In this document: in pieces, positions 59,801 to 64,000 of the stretch
Numbering within the stretch: the first letter of the stretch is position 1
How the letters are laid out: each line of letters opens with the position of its first letter
DNA from: Demequina salsinemoris
GTDB taxonomy: Bacteria > Actinomycetota > Actinomycetes > Actinomycetales > Demequinaceae
Assembly (NCBI RefSeq): GCF_000974805.1
Contig: NZ_BBQZ01000003.1
Coordinates: forward strand, 124,001-188,000
Length of the DNA: 64,000 nt
Direction: 5' to 3'
The notes under the pieces: model-generated
The model's database searches: none
What the model saw: the letters and a program-made list of their open reading frames with translations, nothing else
What the model was told of the DNA's origin: nothing
Position numbers and translations under genes: made by a program

Positions 59801-60487
59801 GACTTCACCCCGACCGAGCCCTTCGTGCGCGAGGCGCAGGAGAAGCGGCTGCGCCAGGCCGAGCGGGCGATGAACCAGCTCGGGCGCGTGAACCCCCTCG
59901 CGCTCGAGGAGTTCGCCGCGCTCGAGGAGCGGCACAAGTTCCTCCAGGATCAGCTCGCCGACATCAAGTCATCGCGCGAGGACCTGCTCGAGATCGTCAA
60001 GGAGATCGACGAGCGCGTCGAGCAGATCTTCACCCAGGCCTTCGAGGACACGGCCGCGCAGTTCGACAGGGTCTTCCCGCGCCTGTTCCCCGGCGGCGAG
60101 GGCAGGCTCGTGCTCACCGACCCCAAGCACATGCTGACCACGGGCATCGAGGTCGAGGCGAGGCCCGCGGGCAAGAAGGTCAAGCGGCTGTCGCTCCTGT
60201 CGGGCGGCGAGCGCTCGCTCACCGCGGTCGCGCTGCTCGTGTCGATCTTCAAGGCCCGCCCCAGCCCGTTCTACGTCATGGACGAGGTCGAGGCCGCGCT
60301 CGACGACATGAACCTGGGACGCCTGCTCGAGATCTTCCGCGAGCTCCAGGAGGACTCGCAGCTCATCGTGATCACGCACCAGAAGCGCACCATGGAGATC
60401 GCCGACGCCCTCTACGGCGTCACGATGCGCGGCGACGGCGTCACGACGGTCATCTCCCAACGCCTGCGCGACGACGACGCGGCGTAG
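56879..60487 (+). CDS. smc: Chromosome segregation ATPase SMC
   Basis: A 1202-residue SMC protein. The N-terminal head has Walker A GPNGSGKSNVVDAL (near residue 35) and IVGQGQLDAVL; coiled coils flank a hinge at about 500-660 (with the glycine-rich LLSGRGAYGGAGE); the C-terminal head has the signature LSLLSGGERSLTAVALL and Walker B FYVMDEVEAALDD. It compacts and segregates the chromosome with ScpA/ScpB. TAGACT ends 7 nt before the ATG (leaderless pattern). Upstream of ftsY, as in many actinobacteria, although two extra genes intervene here. Confidence 0.97.
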   Translation: MHLKTLTLRGFKSFASATTLEFEPGVTCVVGPNGSGKSNVVDALAWVMGEQGAKTLRGGKMDDVIFAGTSGRAPLGRAEVSLTIDNTDGALPIDYSEVTISRTLFRSGGSEYAINGSACRLLDIQDLLSDSGLGREMHVIVGQGQLDAVLRATPEDRRHFIEEAAGILKHRRRKDKALRKLDGMQANLTRVQDLTAEIRRQLGPLGKQAEVARQAQTIQVQVRDARSRLIADDLAQLTGRLEQDKADESALTERREAVEKAMQEARERLAELERVAAEATPALTRANDLFYRLSAIRERLRNLATLADERLRMLGHQVEQLPTADLVDLDEQVQRAKAARAELDAEVAAAAVELEAAEAARKEAEDVAYASERHHANLLRSIADRREGVARIAGQVAVKRSRVEATEDEVGRMHESLAAASRRAHEATTEFQALETTVTSVEEGEEDLDEQHEVATSEWDVAKETLTALKDALNAAMRERDTWAAKAEALELTLARKDGAGALLAEGVRAVRGTVAALIEVAGDAEDAIAAALGPLAEALAVDTVEDAVDAIRWLRDEDAGRARFVVADLDARPVNPAVALPDGAAWASDLVSGPAGIVDTVRATVSGVAVVDDLASARTLVASHPEVTAVTRRGDLLSGRGAYGGAGEAPSVLHLQAALDDAREARDAAARQVEATSFEIRAAEDAERGAHTRFQTTLDRLNESDARLSAVAEQLGHLNASARAARAEAERVQVQLDQAAERMKADQDALTELTERLAAAQEEPEQFEADVNEAQETRAADARAATAARARETEARLALRTSEERARALAARAESLERAAEAERDARARAAEAAKRRERQAAAATEVLAGATEAIEAIDVSVQRADDARAEAELARTERSGELAGVRRSVDEYVQEHARLTDDAHKDEVARAQMRVRLEQLEQRAIDELGVDPAQLVEEFGPHLPVPLFGPVGDAAREAALAAAAEAGEDLDQDFTPTEPFVREAQEKRLRQAERAMNQLGRVNPLALEEFAALEERHKFLQDQLADIKSSREDLLEIVKEIDERVEQIFTQAFEDTAAQFDRVFPRLFPGGEGRLVLTDPKHMLTTGIEVEARPAGKKVKRLSLLSGGERSLTAVALLVSIFKARPSPFYVMDEVEAALDDMNLGRLLEIFRELQEDSQLIVITHQKRTMEIADALYGVTMRGDGVTTVISQRLRDDDAA

Positions 60488-60524
60488 CGCCCCCCCGGCG
60501 CCGCGAGCGCGAGGCTCCGCCCCC

Positions 60525-60549
60525 GCATCGTCCGGCTCCCGCATCGTCC
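60525..60549. repeat. Two tandem copies of the CCGCATCGTCC motif
   Basis: GCATCGTCC at 60525-60533 and 60541-60549, 16 bp apart, each preceded by CCC. They lie in the 62-bp gap between the convergent ends of smc and the PPC-like gene, where a terminator would be expected. Confidence 0.75.
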
Positions 60550-61845
60550 CTAGTCCTCCGCGACCACCCTGAGGTCGTAGTCCGCCGCGTCGTCGTCGAA
60601 GAACGTCGTGACGGCGATCAGCAGGGTCCCCTCGGGGAGGACCCTGTCGATCGCGGGGTCGGTGCTCGTGAGGGTGTCGTCGTCGGGGTCGGTGTCGGAC
60701 CAGCCCACGCGGACGGCCTCGCCGTCGACGAACTGCACGACCTCGAGCACCAGGTCCTGGTCGGCGAGGGTCGCCGCCTCGATCCTCAGGCGCTGCTTCG
60801 TCGGGTTGTCGAGGCACACGTACTCCTGCTCGCCCTCGACCGTGATGGCGTCGCCGACGTCGATGCTCGTCGCGGAGTCGCACGCGGCCTCCGTGACGCC
60901 GTCGATCGCGGTGCTCACGTCGCCCGTGCGCATGATCGAGCCGGCCGGCCCGGCGTAGAGCGTCATGTCGCCCGACTCGGTGCCGAACCAGGACGATGCG
61001 GAGACCAGGTACGTGCCGGGCTCGAGGTCGATCGTGATCTCGGGGTCGTAGCCGAACACGTCGTCGTTGGACCGGAGCACCTGGGCGACGCCGTCGTCGT
61101 CGAACGCGGAGATGGCGAGGGTGAGGTCGGGGCCGCCCTCGTCCGGGGTCAGCTCCGCGTGCGACTCGGCACCCGCGACCAGGAAGGTCGGCTCGGTGAC
61201 CTCGAGGCACAGGTACGGCGAGTCGCCGTCGGTCTCGAGCGTCGCCTCGTCCGTGAACAGCGGCACGTCCGCGCCGCAGTCCGCGAGGGTCGGGGTGACG
61301 ACGGCCGTCGTCGTCGTGTCGGAGTCGGAGGCCTCGAGGGTCGACGTGTACACGAGGAACGGGGGAGCGTCCGTGCCGTCGAGCGCGGTCACGTAGCCGA
61401 CGTACGCGCCGGGCTCGACGACCACGGTCACGGTCGGGTCGGCGCCGAGCGAGGTGTCCGCCTGGGCGAGGATCCCGCCGTCGGTGGTCTCGAGCGACAG
61501 CGCGAGGTCGTCGCCCTCCTCGAGCGCCGCCGCGCCGACCGTCAGCTCCGTGCGCTCGGTGACCACGAGGCAGAACGGTGAATCCGGCTCGACCACCTGA
61601 CCGTCGAGCTCGAGGACCTCGGACGCGACCGCGGGACACGCGGCCGCGTCCGACGCGGAGGCCGCCGGCGAGCCCGTCCCGGTGTCGTCACCTGACACCA
61701 GCCGCCACAGCAGGAACGATCCACCGAGCGTGACAGCGAGTGCCGCCGCCGCTGCGAGGATCGCATATGATGTCCGTGCATTTCCGGAATGCGACGCGGG
61801 GGCGTCGTGGTGGTCTGACGGCATCGTGTGGGCGGACTCCGGCAT
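60550..61845 (-). CDS. Membrane-anchored surface protein with three PPC-like beta repeats
   Basis: A 431-residue protein. A short cytoplasmic head (rich in His and Asp) is followed by one helix (YAILAAAAALAVTLGGSFLL) and a long outside part made of three repeats of about 120 residues. Each begins with a Cys, has a second Cys about 28-32 residues on in a C-L-x-V or V-C-L-D strand (SPFCLVV, SPYLCLEV, EYVCLDN), then a DLxLxV strand and a (L/V)EPGxY or LPEGT turn. This pattern resembles pre-peptidase C-terminal (PPC) domains. TACGCT ends 6 nt before the ATG on the minus strand. Function unknown; ligand or polymer binding at the surface is likely. Confidence 0.72.
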   Translation of the reverse strand: MPESAHTMPSDHHDAPASHSGNARTSYAILAAAAALAVTLGGSFLLWRLVSGDDTGTGSPAASASDAAACPAVASEVLELDGQVVEPDSPFCLVVTERTELTVGAAALEEGDDLALSLETTDGGILAQADTSLGADPTVTVVVEPGAYVGYVTALDGTDAPPFLVYTSTLEASDSDTTTTAVVTPTLADCGADVPLFTDEATLETDGDSPYLCLEVTEPTFLVAGAESHAELTPDEGGPDLTLAISAFDDDGVAQVLRSNDDVFGYDPEITIDLEPGTYLVSASSWFGTESGDMTLYAGPAGSIMRTGDVSTAIDGVTEAACDSATSIDVGDAITVEGEQEYVCLDNPTKQRLRIEAATLADQDLVLEVVQFVDGEAVRVGWSDTDPDDDTLTSTDPAIDRVLPEGTLLIAVTTFFDDDAADYDLRVVAED

Positions 61846-61977
61846 GGGGGGAGCGTAACGCGCGCGTCGATCGTTCACGCCCATGAAGGACCCGGAATGT
61901 CCCGTTTCGCCAGATCGTTGCGACCAGGTGCGACGGGGGCCGCCGCGCATCCGAACACGAGAGGACTCGAACTCACT

Positions 61978-62457
61978 GTGATCTCGTTCCACGACATGGA
62001 AGCCACGCTGCTGCTCGCGCTCGCGCTCGCAGTCATCGTCATCGTCGCCGCAGCGCTCGACGAGGGGCGGGGGAGGCACCTGCTCGACCTCGTCCGAGGG
62101 CGACGCGAGGGGAACGTGCCACAAGAGGGCGTGCTCGAGCACGAGGTGCCGCGCGACGACTTCGACTGGGATGTCGTGGGCCGGCTCGACTCGCCGACGC
62201 GTGCCGAGGACGGAGAGCCCCGTGTGCGGTTCAGGGAGATCGTCGCGGTGAAGGAGCGGACCGAGGGGCCGTCGCTCAAGGACCGGGCAGAGTCCGTCAA
62301 GCAGAGCCTCCCCGAGCTCAAGGACCGTGCCGTCGACCTCTGGCAGAGCCGACCCGCGCTCAAGGAGCTGCCGGTCGTGAGGTCGCTCGGCGCCTCGCAT
62401 GAGGCGAGCACCGAGACCGGCGGGACCCCGGTGCTGGCCGACAGCGGACGCCGCTGA
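61978..62457 (+). CDS. Single-pass membrane protein of unknown function between smc and ftsY
   Basis: A frame whose convincing part begins at residue SFHDMEATLLLALALAVIVIVAAALDEGRG, a transmembrane helix, followed by a 125-residue charged cytoplasmic tail with two related units (SLKDRAESVKQSLPELKDRA and LKELPVVRSL). I choose the GTG at 61978; an ATG at 61897 with a nearby AAGGA would add a basic N-terminus, and an ATG at 61996 is also possible. It is divergent from the PPC-like gene and 38 nt ahead of ftsY. No family recognised. Confidence 0.55.
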   Translation: MISFHDMEATLLLALALAVIVIVAAALDEGRGRHLLDLVRGRREGNVPQEGVLEHEVPRDDFDWDVVGRLDSPTRAEDGEPRVRFREIVAVKERTEGPSLKDRAESVKQSLPELKDRAVDLWQSRPALKELPVVRSLGASHEASTETGGTPVLADSGRR

Positions 62458-62495
62458 GCCCCCTGGGACCCCTCACCGTCTGACACACTGGGCCC

Positions 62496-63635
62496 GTGGA
62501 CGTCACATGGATCCCTGGAGACGCTGACCTCGTCGTCATCATCGTCGCGCTCGCGGCGATCGGCGGCGGCGCCTTCGCGCTGCTGCGCCGCCCCGGCGGC
62601 GGACAGCAGCCGCCGAGCGCACCGCCCGCCGCTCCGCCGACGGCCGAGCCGGGCGCCGAGCAGCCCGAGGCAGCGGCGGTCGAGGAGGCTCCGGCTGAGG
62701 AGGCCGAGCCCGCCCGTGCCGCTCCCGAGGCTCCCGAGTCCCGGCTCGCCCGCCTGCGCTCACGGCTGTCCGGCGGCTTCGGCGCCACGCTGCTGTCGAT
62801 CTTCTCGCGCGACTCGCTGAGCCAGGACGACTGGGACGAGCTCGAGGAGACGCTGCTCGCGGCCGACGTCGGCGCGGCCTCGACCGACGTCCTGCTCGAG
62901 GATCTGCGCGCCCGGCTCAAGGCCGAGCCCGAGGCGGAGCCGATCGCGCTCCTGCGTCAGGCGCTGCTCGACGTCGTCGATCCGACGCTCGACAGGTCGC
63001 TCGACCTCACCGGCGCCGAGGGGATGCCCGCCACCGCGGTCGTCGTCGGCGTCAACGGGGTCGGCAAGACCACGACCGTCGGGAAGCTCGCGCGCGTCCT
63101 CGTCGCCGAGGACAAGACGGTCGTGCTGGGCGCGGCCGACACCTTCCGCGCGGCCGCGGCCGATCAGCTCGAGACCTGGGGCTCCCGCGTCGGCGTGCCG
63201 GTGGTGCGCTCCGACCGCGAGGGCGCGGACCCCGCATCGGTCGCGTTCGAGGCCGCGCAGGCGGGCAAGGACCAGGGGCTCGACGTGGTCCTCGTCGACA
63301 CCGCCGGCAGGCTGCAGAACAAGGCGGGGCTCATGGACGAGCTCGGCAAGATCGTGCGCGTCGTGTCGAAGGTCAGCCCTCCCAGCGAGGTCCTGCTCGT
63401 GCTCGACGCGACCACGGGGCAGAACGGGCTGACCCAGGCGCGGGTCTTCGGAGAGGTCGCGCCCCTGACGGGCATCGTCCTCACCAAGCTCGACGGCACC
63501 GCCCGCGGCGGCATCGTCGTCGCGGTGCAGCGCGAGCTGGGCGTGCCGGTGAAGTTCATCGGGCTCGGCGAGGGCGAGGACGACCTCGCGCCGTTCGACG
63601 CCGAGCAGTTCGTGGACGGGCTGCTGGGACGCTAG
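62496..63635 (+). CDS. ftsY: Signal recognition particle receptor FtsY
   Basis: A 379-residue SRP GTPase. An N-terminal hydrophobic segment (ADLVVIIVALAAIGGGAFAL) anchors it, an acidic Ala/Pro/Glu-rich linker follows (residues about 30-85), then the N domain and the G domain with VVGVNGVGKTTTVGKLAR, LVDTAGRLQNKAGLM and LTKLDGTARGG. It docks ribosome-SRP complexes at the membrane. GTG start; CACACT ends 6 nt upstream. Followed by amt, as usual in actinobacteria. Confidence 0.96.
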   Translation: MDVTWIPGDADLVVIIVALAAIGGGAFALLRRPGGGQQPPSAPPAAPPTAEPGAEQPEAAAVEEAPAEEAEPARAAPEAPESRLARLRSRLSGGFGATLLSIFSRDSLSQDDWDELEETLLAADVGAASTDVLLEDLRARLKAEPEAEPIALLRQALLDVVDPTLDRSLDLTGAEGMPATAVVVGVNGVGKTTTVGKLARVLVAEDKTVVLGAADTFRAAAADQLETWGSRVGVPVVRSDREGADPASVAFEAAQAGKDQGLDVVLVDTAGRLQNKAGLMDELGKIVRVVSKVSPPSEVLLVLDATTGQNGLTQARVFGEVAPLTGIVLTKLDGTARGGIVVAVQRELGVPVKFIGLGEGEDDLAPFDAEQFVDGLLGR

Positions 63636-63753
63636 CAGGCGCATCGTCCGCTAGCAGGCGGGTTCCGTGGACGTGTCACCCCATGCCGGCGATGCGCGTC
63701 ATCGTCCCACCGTGTGAGATCCGCAACACACCTTTTACTCGACCGGCGTCCAT

Positions 63754-63791
63754 GTAACAGTCCCGAAACACGGGGGCAGTTCAGGCGTAAC
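63754..63791. promoter_or_regulatory. GlnR-type binding site upstream of amt
   Basis: GTAAC-N6-GAAAC (63754-63769) matches the actinobacterial GlnR box (gTnAC-n6-GaAAC). With the same 6-nt spacing a degenerate GCAGT (63776-63780) and then another GTAAC (63787-63791) follow, extending the site to a second partial box. It lies 59-96 nt before the amt start, where GlnR would activate transcription under nitrogen limitation. Confidence 0.7.
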
Positions 63792-63849
63792 AGTTCTGCG
63801 GGAGGGTCTCTCTTGACTAGCCGAAGGGTTAGCGAAAGGGAGAAAACCA

Positions 63850-64000
63850 ATGGATTTCACGCTGGACACAGGCAATACCGCGTGGATCATCGTTGCGACC
63901 GCACTCGTCCTTCTCATGACGCCGGGACTGGCGTTCTTCTATGGAGGAATGGTTCGCACGAAGTCCGTGCTCAACATGATGATGATGAGCTTCATCAGCA
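63850..64000 (+). CDS. amtB: Ammonium transporter, N-terminal part (cut by window edge)
   Basis: The first 50 residues: MDFTLDTGNTAWIIVATALV, then LLMTPGLAFFYGGMVRTKSVLNMMMMSFI. The motif GLAFFYGGMVR and the Met-rich following helix are diagnostic of Amt/Mep/Rh ammonium channels. AAAGGGAGAAA precedes the ATG. The gene runs off the end of the window; glnK/glnB and glnD usually follow in actinobacteria. A GlnR-type site upstream suggests nitrogen control. Confidence 0.93.
   Translation, partial: MDFTLDTGNTAWIIVATALVLLMTPGLAFFYGGMVRTKSVLNMMMMSFIS

Overview
The window is high-GC (roughly 72%) actinobacterial chromosome, most likely from the Micrococcales. This rests on codon use, the folC-DUF4233-ndk and smc-ftsY-amt gene orders, an actinobacterial ileS T-box leader, a GlnR-type site before amt, and many genes whose start lies 6-8 nt after a TANNNT -10 box (probable leaderless mRNAs). 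The genus cannot be named from sequence alone. No rRNA, tRNA, CRISPR array, insertion sequence or phage gene was recognised.

Layout. (1) 1-1094: a truncated gene and a tandem paralogue of unknown helical proteins. (2) 1156-11276: a TetR regulator, a promoter with a palindromic operator between -35 and -10, and a nine-gene oxidative operon: kinase-like/lipocalin-like fusion, MpaB/Lcp-type (DUF2236) oxygenase, small beta protein, aldehyde dehydrogenase, cytochrome P450, 3Fe-4S ferredoxin, ferredoxin reductase, zinc alcohol dehydrogenase and a cytosolic HtaA-like (haem-binding) protein. It looks like a complete pathway for hydroxylating, oxidising and perhaps cleaving a hydrophobic, possibly isoprenoid, substrate. 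(3) 11413-18906: a group 3b-like [NiFe] hydrogenase operon (FeS, FAD/NAD(P), small and large subunits), maturation protease, HypC, an EamA transporter and a DUF6390-like protein, all tightly coupled, followed by a CbiM/NikM-like metal permease. (4) 18886-28990: sbcDC, a secreted Thr-rich repeat protein, a DUF6226-like protein, a MetE-like enzyme, a NYN nuclease-like protein, a structured non-coding stretch, a small membrane protein and a DLH-type hydrolase. (5) 29264-32775 (minus): dipZ, a Met/Asp-rich lipoprotein, sigK-like sigma factor and rskA-like anti-sigma factor, an envelope redox module. (6) 32877-42310: patatin, a PlsC-methyltransferase fusion, an HTH regulator, DUF885 peptidase, CDP-alcohol transferase and two tandem MFS exporters. 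(7) 42573-64000: mainly housekeeping (T-box/ileS, rhodanese, PabC-like, two folC genes around two DUF2510/pilin-like proteins, apt, ndk, two UPF0114 genes, smc, ftsY, start of amt) plus a PPC-like surface protein.

The most unusual signal is not a gene. The 9-mer GGACGATGC, usually extended to GGACGATGCGG, was found by eye 38 times on the two strands, against less than one expected from base composition. Many copies force the less usual codons GAT or GCA inside genes, and others form short intergenic arrays. It behaves like a genome-wide DNA-level signal (compare Chi, HIP1 or uptake sequences) that I cannot match to a known actinobacterial element.
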